64,000 nucleotides of DNA from JAZGGS01 sp963764825 (GCA_963764825.1 CAVXUA010000008.1:124001-188000); one strand, 5' to 3'; shown: positions 19,134 through 29,718, counted from the stretch's first letter. Numbers and translations are program-made. Notes: generated by a model not told the origin, from the sequence alone.

Positions 19134-19154
19134 TTGTAATTAAAAGAATTACAA
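19134..19154. promoter_or_regulatory. Candidate upstream activator (enhancer) site
   Basis: Perfect inverted repeat: TTGTAATT, spacer AAAAG, AATTACAA. It sits about 85 bases upstream of the -24 element at 19238, a normal distance for enhancer-binding proteins of the NtrC family. Assignment to the adjacent activator is inferred from position. Confidence 0.5.
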
Positions 19155-19237
19155 AATCCATAATGATTGGATCCATCTAAATGGAACATTTTGTTTTACG
19201 ATTCCTTTAAAAACAGTTAGTTTACGCAACATTTTTG

Positions 19238-19253
19238 TGGCAAAGGAATTGCA
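19238..19253 (+). promoter_or_regulatory. Sigma-54 (-24/-12) promoter
   Basis: TGGCAAAGGAATTGCA matches the conserved bases TGGCA and TTGC with the correct spacing (GG and GC ten bases apart), followed by A at the W position. The predicted transcript start is near 19264. It lies just downstream of a sigma-54 activator gene and upstream of the TPR and cytochrome genes. The position also shows that the TPR gene cannot start at the GTG at 19237. Confidence 0.75.
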
Positions 19254-19266
19254 TACGTTCTGCATT

Positions 19267-19731
19267 ATGATGAGCGAGATGCTAGGTAATCAATATTTTT
19301 TAGCAAGAAACTTTGCTAATGCAGCAAAAAATTTGCAATATGCTTTGGACATCGATCCTCTTAACATCCCAGTAAGAAAAAAACTAATTATATCCTATTC
19401 GCAAATTGGGGAAATCCAGAAAGCTTTTAATATTTTTTATAACCTTATCCTTGAAGATATCGATTGTATCATAAACACAGACCCTGTGGCTGATGATTGT
19501 CCATGCCCGGAGCTCGTTGTACACTACGGAACAATTCTGCCCTACGAAGAAAACTCAACAGATTTAAAAATTATGCTGGGGATGCTGTGGCTTTATTGCG
19601 ACATAAATAAATCGCTTAGCTTTTTTAAATCTGCCAAAAAGTTGAGACCTGATGATGAACGAATTAAATCTATTTCATCTATAATAGGAAATAAAACATC
19701 ACTAATAAATAAACTGAATCAACATTCTTAA
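19267..19731 (+). CDS. Small TPR protein
   Basis: Tetratricopeptide helices: NQYFLARNFANAAKNLQYAL, then IPVRKKLIISYSQIGEIQKAF, and a last pair LWLYCDINKSLSFFKSAKKL. An insert with CPCPEL in the middle may bind metal. No signal peptide, so probably cytosolic. The frame is open upstream to a GTG at 19237, but the sigma-54 promoter would place transcription start near 19264, leaving ATG 19267, 19270 or 19279 as starts with little or no leader. It lies between activator and cytochrome and probably assists that system; role unknown. Confidence 0.6.
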   Translation: MMSEMLGNQYFLARNFANAAKNLQYALDIDPLNIPVRKKLIISYSQIGEIQKAFNIFYNLILEDIDCIINTDPVADDCPCPELVVHYGTILPYEENSTDLKIMLGMLWLYCDINKSLSFFKSAKKLRPDDERIKSISSIIGNKTSLINKLNQHS

Positions 19732-19747
19732 AAACAAAGAGGAATAT

Positions 19748-21153
19748 ATGAAAAAAATTAACATACTTTTTACGGTTATTTTCGCTTTGGGATTGGCGCT
19801 ACCATTGCTGGCACAACCAGGTAATTTTAACACTAGTCTTCATAAAACCAGGGAAGGTAAGCCAACATGGTATGACCAGGAGAATGGTGGGTACGAAACT
19901 TTAACAGGCGTACCTATTGAAGATATTGGTTGCGTGGGTTGCCACGATGCTATTGATGCAAATGGTGATCCATATCCCGCAACGGGTTACGAACCAAACT
20001 GCGTTGACTGTCATGCTACGGGCTCTTTCACATCTACAGAACAAGACTGTCTTGGTTGTCATGGTCGGCAGAGTAAACTACGTTCACTCGGTGTATCTGA
20101 TGTTCATAGAGATGCAAGCACACCAATGGTTTGCTGGGACTGCCATGGGACAACAGATATGCATGGTGACGGTACCGCTTATACTTCAATGCTCGAACCG
20201 GGAGCGGTTGTAACTGATTGTGAACAAGCTGGATGTCATGAATCGCTACCGGGAAGTCATGCCGCCAATGATCCACATAATGATGCCTTGCATTGTTCCT
20301 CTTGCCATATGCAAACAAACTTATCCTGTTATAACTGTCACTTCGATAGCCAGGTAGAAGAACATGTGAAAAGAGCCAAGCAGCCTATTACCGGTTTTGT
20401 AATACTTGTTAATCGTGAAAAAGATGGGAAGGTTCATCCTGCAACATTTCAATCTCTTATCATGATTCATCTGGAGGAAGCTGGGTAGCCATGGCTCCAA
20501 ATTACACTCACAGCGTAACAAAAAATGATGCAAGAATTTGCGCCGACTGCCATCAAAACTTTGGTGGCTCTATCCCTGCTATCGAAGATTATAATGCAGG
20601 AGGAGGAATTAAGTTCTCAACGTGGAATAGTGCTGACAGCACATTAAGTTGGACCCAGGGGATTATACCTTTGCCAATCGATTACAAACATTCATTTATA
20701 ATGGACTTTATTACTTTTGAAGGACCATTGAATGATCCCGCAGGAGCATCTAAGAATTGGACATTTGTTAAGAGTGTGGCTGATGGATTTCAGTTAGATT
20801 ATTGTACACCTATGACTATGAGACAGATGGCTTTGCTCGGTATGGATACATTGCTAGTAGGAGTTGAGCAGATTGGAAATCATGTACCAAACGATTATTT
20901 ACTGGAACAAAATTATCCTAATCCATTTAATCCTTCTACTACTATTCGTTACTCGATTCCAGCTAGAGCTGATGTGGAATTAAATGTATATGATGCGCTG
21001 GGAAATCTTGTTGAAACGCTTGTTAACAGGGAACAGGAAGCAGGCATATATCAGGTAGAATTTAACCCGGTTAATCTTGCCTCTGGTATTTACTTCTATC
21101 AAATTAAGACAAATTCATTTGTTGAAACTAAGAAACTAGTTCTACTTAAGTAA
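19748..21153 (+). CDS. Secreted eight-heme cytochrome c with T9SS sorting domain, one frame break
   Basis: Signal peptide MKKINILFTVIFALGLALPL. Heme motifs in order: CVGCH, CVDCH, CLGCH, CWDCH, CEQAGCH (three-residue spacing), CSSCH, CYNCH and, after a one-base shift near 20458, CADCH: eight sites. The C-terminus is a T9SS type-A sorting domain, QNYPNPFNPSTTIRY to TKKLVLLK. The protein should therefore cross the outer membrane and sit on the cell surface, where electron transfer to or from external acceptors is plausible. It begins 17 bases after the TPR gene, in the same probable sigma-54 transcript. Confidence 0.85.
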
Positions 21154-21181
21154 AATAGAACTTATGTAGCCTTCTTCTACT

Positions 21182-21212
21182 AAATGGGTACACAAGAGTG
21201 TACCCATTTTTT
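21182..21212 (+). terminator. Terminator after cytochrome gene
   Basis: AAATGGGTACAC pairs perfectly with GTGTACCCATTT around AAGA and is followed by a T run. It ends the predicted sigma-54 transcript. Confidence 0.9.
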
Positions 21213-21349
21213 ATTATATTTGTAACTGAAAAGGTAATTTGTTACTGCCACATCTGTCGTATTTATGTAAAATTTACCTTTGGTAGTTTGGTGTAAATTA
21301 TATTTGCGAAGTTGGCAATATAATCCTTATGTCGTGTATAAATTACTGG

Positions 21350-21365
21350 TGGCACTATACTTGTG
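21350..21365 (+). promoter_or_regulatory. Near-consensus sigma-54 promoter
   Basis: TGGCACTATACTTGTG has a full -24 half and TTGT instead of TTGC at -12, with correct spacing. It lies 50 bases upstream of the small membrane protein gene. GTAAC and GTTAC inverted halves at 21222-21245 could serve as an activator site. Weaker than the 19238 element. Confidence 0.4.
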
Positions 21366-21414
21366 ATTATCTTAATAAAATGATTTAAATAATATGAAAG
21401 GAGACTTTTTACCG

Positions 21415-21528
21415 ATGGGATTGACTGAACTTATTGTACTTGGATTCCTTGCAGTGTTAGGATTACTTGCATATACAAACTCTAGAAAGGTTTCTCAGGA
21501 ATTAAAAAAGTTGGGCGCCGGAAAATAG
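21415..21528 (+). CDS. 37-residue single-span membrane protein
   Basis: MGLTELIVLGFLAVLGLLAY is a transmembrane helix, followed by a basic tail with RKVSQELKKLGAGK. A strong ribosome site AAAGGAG lies 12 bases before ATG 21415; an in-frame ATG at 21394 is less likely because it precedes that site. The gene is flanked by a near-consensus sigma-54 promoter and a strong terminator, so it forms its own unit. I do not recognise the family; small peptides of this type often bind a larger membrane complex. Confidence 0.6.
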   Translation: MGLTELIVLGFLAVLGLLAYTNSRKVSQELKKLGAGK

Positions 21529-21552
21529 ATTTTAAAAATTTTATTTCCTGGG

Positions 21553-21598
21553 GGAAGGAGAGATCAATCTAATAATGATTGATCTTTCCTTTTTTTTT
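21553..21598 (+). terminator. Strong terminator between convergent small gene and rpiA
   Basis: AAGGAGAGATCAATC pairs with GATTGATCTTTCCTT (one G-U) around a seven-base loop, followed by nine or more T. It ends the 37-residue gene and lies at the 3' end of convergent rpiA. Confidence 0.9.
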
Positions 21599-22266
21599 AT
21601 TCTCTGCTAAATATTTCATAACTGTTTGCTCTACCTACAATAATCATATCTGCAATATTAATAAACAAACCTGTCTCAACAATTCCCGGTAATTTTTTTA
21701 ATTCATGTTCAAGTTTAACCGGCTCTATAATTTTATTTAGATGAAGATCAACTGTATAATGATTTCCATCAGTGATAAATATTTTATCATCTACAATTCT
21801 TAATTCAGGATTGTAGCCAGCCTCTTTTAGCTTACTAACAGTCTGTCCTATGCCAAACGGAACAACTTCAACTGGAAGAGGAAACTTTCCTAAATTATCA
21901 ACCAGCTTTGTTGAATCTACAATCCAGATATTCTTCCTGGATGAAGTTGCAACAATTTTTTCAAAAAGTAGTGCACCGCCTCCGCCTTTAATCCCATTTA
22001 ATTCTTTATCAACTTCATCAGCACCATCAATTGTTAAATCAATATTATCTACATCATCAAAATCTAAAATATGGATTCCCAGTGATTCTGCAAGTATAGA
22101 GGTAGCTGTAGAAGTTGAAACCGCTTTGATCTTTAAACCCTCATCTAACTTTCTGTGCAAGTTTCTTTACTAGATAATTAACAGTTGAGCCGGTGCCCAG
22201 GCCAACTATCATTCCGTCTTCAATAAATTCTACCGCTTTTTCGGCTGCGATCTGTTTTTCGTTCAC
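21597..22266 (-). CDS. rpiA: Ribose-5-phosphate isomerase A, one frame break
   Basis: GTG start at 22266 behind an AGGAG site gives VNEKQIAAEKAVEFI, then GMIVGLGTGSTVNYL, the RpiA substrate loop. A one-base shift near 22155 joins to LKIKAVSTSTAT, LTIDGADEVDKELNGIKGGGGALL and KLPGIVETGLFI. These are the conserved catalytic and phosphate-binding segments. It interconverts ribose-5-P and ribulose-5-P in the pentose phosphate pathway, whose oxidative genes lie at 27-30 kb. Joined length is about 223 aa, normal. Confidence 0.9.
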
Positions 22267-22399
22267 TATGACTCCTACAAAATAAAATAGTATTTACAAA
22301 AATGGGTTATCTTTCTAATCGAAACAAATATTTATTTGTATTCCACAATTATAAAAATTCATATTTCGAAATTTGATAAATAAAATAAGGAGATATACC

Positions 22400-23610
22400 A
22401 TGCATCATTTCGATCCCAGCACTGAAATTCAGGATTACCTTGTATTTGGTGAGTACGGTGGAGTTAATCCTTCAATTGAAGATTCATCAACATTTACTTT
22501 TCTTAGTCCTGAAAAGATGAAAGATCTTTTTGATCATGAAATTGAAGGCTGCTTTTTGTATTCCCGCCATTGGAATCCTACTAATAAATATTTAGCAGAT
22601 GCATTAGCACGCCTTGAGGACAGCGAATCGGCGATTGTAACTTCATCCGGTATGGCCGCAATTTCATGCTTCTATTTTGCAAATTTGTAAAACTGGTGAT
22701 GAAGTAATTTCCGGTAGAACAATTTACGGTGGAACTTATGCATTTGTTTCAAAAACTTTCTGCCGAAGTTAGGTATAAATGTTAAGTTCATAAATATCCA
22801 GGATCTTGATGCGGTTAAAAGAGCTGTTAGCAGTAAAACTAAAATTATCTATTGCGAAACTGTAAGTAACCCACTTTTGGAAATTGCCGATATACCGAAA
22901 CTCAGTAAGCTGGCAAAAAAGAATAATTTGAAACTAATGGTTGATAATACTTTTAGCCCTATCGTGCTTTCGCCAATTCAACTTGGAGCTGATATTGTTA
23001 TTCATAGTTTAACCAAATTTATAAATGGAACAAGCGATTGCGTTGCCGGCTGTGTTTGTTCAACAAATGATTTTATAAACGAACTAATGGATATTAATTC
23101 CGGGGCTGCAATGCTGCTTGGACCTGTGCTGGATAGTCACAGGGCTGCAAGCATTCTTAAAAATCTGCATACGCTTCACATCAGGATAAAAAAGCATAGT
23201 GAAAACGCAATGTTCTTAGCAGAAAATCTAAATGAACTTGGCTGTAAAGTATTTTACCCGGGATTGATCAATCACAATGGTAACAAACTTATTAACGATT
23301 TGATGAATGAAGGTTTTGGTTATGGCGGTATGCTTGCCATTGATTTAGGGATGAAGAAACTGCTGATAAGTTTATGAAGAAAATGCAGGATGAAAAAGTA
23401 GGCTACCTTGCTGTTAGTTTAGGTTATTTTAAAACTTTATTCAGTTCACCGGGTCACAGCACTTCTTCTGAAATTTCGAAAGAAGAACAGGATAAAATGG
23501 GTTTAAGCGAAGGTTTGGTAAGGATATCAATCGGGCTTGATAATGATATTCATAAAACATTTGAACGAATAAAAAAATGTTTAAATGATGTTGGTTTGTG
23601 CAAGAAATAG
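22400..23610 (+). CDS. PLP-dependent Cys/Met metabolism enzyme (gamma-lyase/synthase family), three frame breaks
   Basis: MHHFDPSTEIQDYLVFGEYG at 22400 behind a strong AAGGAG site. YSRHWNPTNKYLADALARLE and VTSSGMAAIS are the family's PLP/phosphate segments; IHSLTKFINGTSD holds the PLP lysine; SSPGHSTSSEI and LVRISIGLDN are the C-terminal signature. Shifts occur near 22673, 22757 and 23350. The family includes methionine gamma-lyase, cystathionine gamma-synthase and O-acetylhomoserine sulfhydrylase; which one cannot be told from motifs here. Confidence 0.8.
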
Positions 23611-23636
23611 TAATAGAAGTTCTTTCAACTAGCGAA

Positions 23637-24470
23637 TTAAATATACGAATCACTGGAAAGATATTTTTCTCCTATCAGGAGAAATGAAATTATCATAATA
23701 AAAGAACCAAATAAAACATCTGAAGCGTAATGTGCGCCAATTACTACTCTGCTTAGAGGTATAGCAATTCCCCATGCTACTATTAATCCTGTGGTAAAAA
23801 TTTTTACAATTTTGTTCTTTTTCGGAATAAGAAGAATTATTGGTAGCAGCAGCCACGCCATTGCTGCATGACCCGATGGAAACGATTCGCTGCCGGTTAT
23901 ACCTTGCGGAAAATACCATTCTGTAAAATTGGATTGAAGTGCATTAAGGTCTCTAAACCTCACTCTTCCCCATAATAATTTGGTCATCTGAATAAAAATG
24001 AAATAACCAATTACAGACATTGCAGTAATTACTTTTGAAGTTAACATTACCGCAGGAGAAAAATTCAGAACGATTTTTTTTAAAGCGATGACTATAATTA
24101 ATGTAAATACTAAAGAAGCACCTGCGAAGAAAAATAAGTAATTAAAAAAGAAATCCTGACTTCCAGTCACTCTCAATAGAATTACAAAAATTATATAAGT
24201 CAATATAGCGATTGCAGCAATTCCAAATAAAGTAATAACTGGTATTCTCTTCACTAAAGAGATGCTGCTGTAATTCACGATGTAGATAATTAAACCAGAT
24301 AAAACTATAAATGCACCAGGTAGTTCACCATACCACTCAAGGAAAACAGCCCATCCTGCATTTGGGTTAACAACATTGTTTGAGATTTGAAGATCAGAAA
24401 ACGCGAAGTAACCGGCCAGCACACTCCACACAATAATCAACGGGTAAATTATTTGATTAACATTCTTCAT
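23637..24470 (-). CDS. PAP2-family membrane phosphatase
   Basis: 277 aa with about six or seven membrane helices. The three PAP2 motifs are present: KLLWGRVRFRDL (a variant of KxxxxxxRP), SFPSGHAAM and SRVVIGAHYASDVLFG. It dephosphorylates a lipid phosphate such as phosphatidate, undecaprenyl diphosphate or a PGP intermediate at the outer leaflet. Single gene, convergent with the PLP-enzyme gene; no substrate hint from neighbours. Confidence 0.85.
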   Translation of the reverse strand: MKNVNQIIYPLIIVWSVLAGYFAFSDLQISNNVVNPNAGWAVFLEWYGELPGAFIVLSGLIIYIVNYSSISLVKRIPVITLFGIAAIAILTYIIFVILLRVTGSQDFFFNYLFFFAGASLVFTLIIVIALKKIVLNFSPAVMLTSKVITAMSVIGYFIFIQMTKLLWGRVRFRDLNALQSNFTEWYFPQGITGSESFPSGHAAMAWLLLPIILLIPKKNKIVKIFTTGLIVAWGIAIPLSRVVIGAHYASDVLFGSFIMIISFLLIGEKYLSSDSYI

Positions 24471-24605
24471 AAGAATGTAGGATATATTACAGTTTTAAAG
24501 ATTAAAGATTTAATGATTGACAACTCTATGATAACAAACTATTTTAAACAATAAAAAATATATTACAGTATTAATAGAAATATCTTATTTATATTCTAAT
24601 CTAAC

Positions 24606-27096
24606 ATGGCTTCAATTATTTCTAAATATTTTAACTGGCTTCAAAAAGATGCACCTGCTGGTGAAGTAGAACGCTATCCTGAAATTGATGATAAAGGGGA
24701 AACCTCTGTTAAAGGAATTTACATTATTGGAGATCTTACAGGAATTCCTTTACTAAAACTTGCTGCCGAAAGCGGTAAAAAAATTATTAACACAATTCTT
24801 AGTGAGCAGAATTTTCAAAAACTTAAATCATCAAAAAAAGATGATGAAATTTATGACCTGGTTATAATTGGTGCAGGGCCCGCAGGAATAGCGGCAGGAA
24901 TTGAAGCAGCTAATCAAAAATTGAAATTTACCATTATTGAATCTGCACAAAAGTTTAATACTATTGTAAACTTTCCAAAGGGCAAGCCAATCTTTGCTGA
25001 ACCGGCGGATTATGATCAGCAATCTGATTTAAAAATAAATGATGGCACAAAGGAATCGTTGCTCGAAGAATTAGAAAACCAACTGACCGATATTGATCTT
25101 CCTGTTGAAGAAGGAGTGATGGTAGATAGGATTGATAATAAGGGCGATCATTTTGAGTTAATAACCAAGAAGGCAAATTACAAAGCGTTAAAGGTTGTGC
25201 TTGCAATTGGAAAATCCGGAAATGCTAGAATGCTTAATGTTCAGGGAGAAAATCTTCCTAAAGTATATAATCGTTTATTTGATCCTGCTGATGCAAAGGA
25301 ACATGATGTGCTTGTTGTAGGTGGGGGTGATTCTGCTCTTGAAACAGCAATTGCAACTGCAGAATATGCTAATTCAGTAACAATATCTTACAGGAAACCC
25401 ACCTTTGCAAGACCGAAAGAAGGAAACGTTGATAAGCTTAAACCAGCTTGTTGAGCAAGGCAAGCTAAAATTATTAATGGAAACGAATGTAAAAGAGATT
25501 AAAGAAAACTCCGTTCTTATTGTTGATAGAGAAGGTAAGAAATCTGAATTAGATAACACGATGATCTTTACGATGATAGGGAGAGAGCTTCCAGTTGATT
25601 TCTTTAAACGAAGCAAGATTAAAATGGAAGGAGAACTTTCGTTAACTGCAAAGCTTCAATTTTTGCTATTAATACTTGTTGCTGGGATAATTTATTTTGG
25701 TAAAAGCAGTGCTCTATTTTATAAAGATATGTTTGGCAAGGTAGAATCTTTTTCTGATGCTGTTGGTTATATTTTCACCGGAGAGTTTTGGGGAAAATTT
25801 TTATCTCTCCCGGGAGTTTTTGTTTCAACATTATTCTCCGATCAAATTAAAATATGGAGTGTTACAAAATATATTAATGCACCAATTGCATATTTATGTT
25901 TTGTAAGTGCAGTTCTGCTGGGCATCTACCTGTTAGTGAAATTCATTAAAGAAAACTATAAAACATTCTCGTTTGATTGGAAAACATTTAAATATACTTA
26001 TTTCATTTTGGTTGCAATCTTTTTTGCAATAGTATTTTTTGGCGGAAGATATTTTGGTGTAAATTTTTTAGGAAAATCACAATCGTTCTGGTACACGGAT
26101 CTTTATTCACTTACAATCCTTATCTTCGGTTTAAGAAGAATTAAAATGAAACCTACACATTATATAAAACTGCAAACCTGGAGTTTGATTTTAATCCAGG
26201 CGCTACCGCTTTTCATATTACCGGAATTTGTTTTTCCTGCTCTTGGTAAAGCCGGACATCTTGGCGCAAGTGATGGTTTTATTATGTCGCAGATCTTTCC
26301 AAAAGAAAGTTACTGGCGCTCATACGGGTTTATACTTGCCTGGCCGTTAAACTTTAGCAACTTATACAATTCAAATATTACTACTTTCTGGCTGTTATTC
26401 AGTTTGTTTCAAACGTTTGTATTTATTCCGTTCATAGTGTACAAATGGGGTAAAGGTGCTTACTGTGGCTGGATTTGTTCGTGTGGAGCGATGGCAGAAA
26501 CTTTAGGGGATGAATACAGAACACTTGCACCTCACGGACCTAAAGCAAAAAAATGGGAAAACTTCGGGCAATGGGCTTTGGTTTTTGCTTTTGTGATCAC
26601 AGCGATAAAATTGATTTCGGTGTTATATAACATAGAAATTCCCATCATCAACCAAAGAGTTGGAGATGTAAATGAAGTTTTTCACAAAATTTATTACATA
26701 GGTATTGATGTAATTTTTGCAGGAGTGCTTGGTGTTGGTGTTTATTTCTTTTTAAGCGGAAGAGTGTGGTGTAGATTTGGCTGTCCTCTTGCAGCGCTTA
26801 TGCATATTTACAATCGCTTTTCCAGGTACAGAATATTTTCAGAAAAGAAGAAGTGTATCTCCTGTAACATCTGTACAAAAGTTTGCCATATGGGAATTGA
26901 TGTAATGAACTATGCTAATAAAGGTATCCCGATGAATGATGTTGAATGTGTAAGATGCTCGGCGTGTGTGGTTAATTGCCCAACAGAGGTTTTATCTTTT
27001 GGTTCTTTGCCAACCGGAGATACAAACAACAAACTATATAAAGAGTTGGAAATAAATTTAGAAAATAAAGCTGCAAACTGGGGAAGTGGATTGTAA
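24606..27096 (+). CDS. Flavoprotein/4Fe-4S membrane fusion protein, one frame break
   Basis: Joined length about 830 aa. It begins with GIYIIGDLTGIPLLKLAAESG (normally near the end of such flavin domains), then the FAD loop VIIGAGPAGIAAGIEA and NAD(P) loop VVGGGDSALETAIA of a thioredoxin-reductase-like unit. After a shift near 25439 (extra A in AAA) come about five membrane helices with CGWICSCGA and CRFGCPLAAL (NapH/CcoG style) and a 2x4Fe-4S domain CISCNICTKVCHMG and CVRCSACVVNCP. It probably passes electrons from NAD(P)H via FAD through the membrane part to an unknown acceptor. Confidence 0.75.
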
Positions 27097-27287
27097 AACA
27101 TAATGTTATTGTAGGCTTTAATTTCTGAAGTGTTAAGTGACACACTTTTATTTCTTACCTTTACTTAGCTTTTGTCTTAAATCGATAAAATCATTTTAAT
27201 TAAATCTTAATGTTTTCTCAAGGGCTAATTAAAATTCTTATTCAAAATTAATTTTATAATACAGATAATAAAAATGGAGTATCACAA

Positions 27288-28187
27288 ATGAAAATTGGAT
27301 TTATTGGTCTTGGTAAAATGGGATTTAATATGGTTCATAGGTTATTGAATGATAAGCACGAAGTTGTTGTTTGGAACCGTAATGTTGAACCTATTAAAGA
27401 AATAGAAAAAATAGGCGCAGTTGCCGGAGAATCTGTTGAAGATCTTGTAAAAAAATTACCCGAAAGAAAAATTGTTTGGTTAATGGTTCCTTCCGGAAAA
27501 CCAGTTGATGAAAACATTGAAGCTCTTGCGAGTCTACTAAAAGAAAACGATATTATTATTGACGGAGGAAACTCATATTGGAAAGAAACACAACAGCGAT
27601 CAGAAAAATTAGCTAAATCCGGAATTCATTATTTGGACTGCGGAACAAGCGGCGGTGTTTGGGGGTTGCAAAACGGCTACTGTTTAATGTATGGCGGAGA
27701 TAAAAAAGCAACAGATTACGTTGAATCTGTATTTAAAACTTTAGCACCGGAAAATGGTCACGTTTATTGCGGCCAATCTGGTACAGGTCATTTGGTTAAA
27801 ATGGTGCATAACGGTATAGAATACGGAATGATGCAATCTTACGCCGAAGGATTTGAAATTCTTGAGAAGTCTCCTTTCAAAATAAATTTAACTAAAGTTG
27901 CAGATGCCTGGCAGTATGGAAGTGTTGTAAGAAGCTGGCTGCTGGAACTTGCAGTTAATGCTTTTAAGGATGATCCGAAGTTGGAAAAGTTAAAAGATTA
28001 TGTTCAGGATAGCGGTGAAGGACGATGGACTGTTCAAACAGCTATGGATTTTGATGTACCGGCTCATGTTATAACTACATCTTTATTTACAAGATTTCAA
28101 TCAAGACAGGAAGAATCTTTTGCGATGAAGGTTCTTGCTGCGTTACGAAACCAGTTCGGCGGTCATGCTGTTAAAACAAAAAAATGA
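27288..28187 (+). CDS. gnd: 6-phosphogluconate dehydrogenase, decarboxylating (short type)
   Basis: 299 aa, the short bacterial (GndA/YqeC) form. Rossmann loop IGLGKMGFNMVHRL, substrate segment LDCGTSGGVWGLQNGYCLMYGG, catalytic-lysine region HLVKMVHNGIEYGMMQ. It oxidises 6-phosphogluconate to ribulose-5-P and CO2. The zwf start lies 8 bases downstream and pgl follows, so the oxidative pentose phosphate genes form one operon. Cofactor preference (NAD or NADP) is not assigned. Confidence 0.92.
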   Translation: MKIGFIGLGKMGFNMVHRLLNDKHEVVVWNRNVEPIKEIEKIGAVAGESVEDLVKKLPERKIVWLMVPSGKPVDENIEALASLLKENDIIIDGGNSYWKETQQRSEKLAKSGIHYLDCGTSGGVWGLQNGYCLMYGGDKKATDYVESVFKTLAPENGHVYCGQSGTGHLVKMVHNGIEYGMMQSYAEGFEILEKSPFKINLTKVADAWQYGSVVRSWLLELAVNAFKDDPKLEKLKDYVQDSGEGRWTVQTAMDFDVPAHVITTSLFTRFQSRQEESFAMKVLAALRNQFGGHAVKTKK

Positions 28188-28194
28188 AAATGAT

Positions 28195-29716
28195 ATGAAC
28201 AAACCTGAAAATCAAATACTTGTAATTTTTGGCGCATCGGGAGATCTGACGAAGCGTAAGCTAATACCTGCACTTTATTCTTTGGAGGTTCAAAATCTGC
28301 TGCCGGAAAAATTTGCAATCGTTGGTACAGGCAGAACAGATTTTAGTGATGATAAGTTTCGTGGATCTTTGCACGAAGGACTAAAATTATTCTCTTCCGA
28401 ACAGGATAAAAGTAAGATTGAAAAATTCTTAGAAAAAATATTCTACCAATACAATGATGCAAAGGATGCTACTACCTACAAAGGTTTATTACGAAAGATT
28501 TCTGATATTAGAAATAAACTAAGTATTAACGGGAATACTGTGTTTTATCTTTCAACGCCTCCAAGTCTATACGAAGTAATACCACGAAATCTTGCACAGC
28601 AAGATCTTAATAAAGAAGAAGACGGCTGGAAAAGATTAATAATTGAAAAACCTTTCGGTTACGATCTTGAAAGTGCAATGGATTTGAATTCTAAACTAAA
28701 GAATGATTGGAGTGAAGAACAGATTTACCGGATTGATCATTACCTCGGTAAGGAAACAGTTCAGAACGTACTGGTAACAAGATTTTCCAATGGGATTTTT
28801 GAACCTTTGTGGAACAGAAACTATATCCATCATGTTGAAATAACTTCTGCAGAAAGTATCGGAGTTGAAAAACGCGGAGGTTACTACGAAAGTTCTGGTG
28901 CTCTGAGGGATATGATTCAGAATCATTTATTACAGTTAGTCGGACTCATCGCAATGGAACCACCTTCATCGAAAGATTCAAATTCAATCAGGAATGAAAC
29001 CGTAAAAGTTTTTCAATCGCTCCGACCAATTTCTGAAAAAGAAGTTATCAGTTCTGCTATCCGCGGACAATATCTAGCTTCTACTATTAAAGGTGAAAAG
29101 GTAAAAGGTTACCGTGAGGAAGAAGGTGTTGATCCAAATTCAAAAACTGAAACTTATGCAGCTTTAAAATTTTATATTGATAATTGGAGATGGGGCGGCG
29201 TTCCGTTTTATATTCGTACAGGAAAACGTTTGCCAACGCGGGTTACCGAAGCAGTAATTCACTTCAAACCAACTCCGCATTATCTTTTTTCACGGAAGGA
29301 ATTATGTGATTCCTGTAATCAGTTGGTTATAAGGATTCAACCAGACGAGGGAATATTATTAAAGTTCGGAATGAAAACACCCGGTGCAGGATTTGAAGTA
29401 GAAAATGTAAACATGGATTTTCACTATTCAGATTTGTCCCATCATAGAATTCCTGCTGCTTATGAAAGATTGCTATATGATTGCATGATAGGAGATTCTA
29501 CTTTATATGCAAGAGGCGATGCGGTTATGGCGGCATGGAAATTTTTAAATCCTGTATTGAGATGCATGGAAAAACGATTCCACAATTCCGGTTTATGGTT
29601 ATCCTTCGGGAACATGGGGACCGGAAAAGGCTGATGATCTTATTGAAGAACACGATATGACGTGGCGCTATCCGTGTAAAAACCTGGCGGATGACGGTGT
29701 TTATTGTGAGTTATAA
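28195..29716 (+). CDS. zwf: Glucose-6-phosphate 1-dehydrogenase, one frame break
   Basis: Start MNKPENQILVIFGASGDLTKRK at 28195. RIDHYLGKE is the active-site motif near residue 180. An extra A near 29556 breaks the frame; read across, the end is PEKADDLIEEHDMTWRYP and the stop is at 29714-29716, giving about 506 aa, normal for the family. First enzyme of the oxidative pentose phosphate pathway, between gnd and pgl with 2-8 base gaps. Confidence 0.92.
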
Positions 29717-29718
29717 TA

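Noticed and set aside
19237..19266. GTG start at 19237 for the TPR gene
   Set aside because: It would lie on the -24 element of a consensus sigma-54 promoter, upstream of the predicted transcript start; later ATGs are preferred.
22384..22402. AAGGAGATATACCATG, identical to the ribosome site of common expression vectors, followed by MHH
   Set aside because: Flanks are ordinary genomic sequence and the gene continues with family motifs, so vector contamination is unlikely; taken as coincidence.
28135..28194. Upstream start for zwf at 28135
   Set aside because: It overlaps the end of gnd by more than 50 bases; ATG 28195 begins exactly where family members start.
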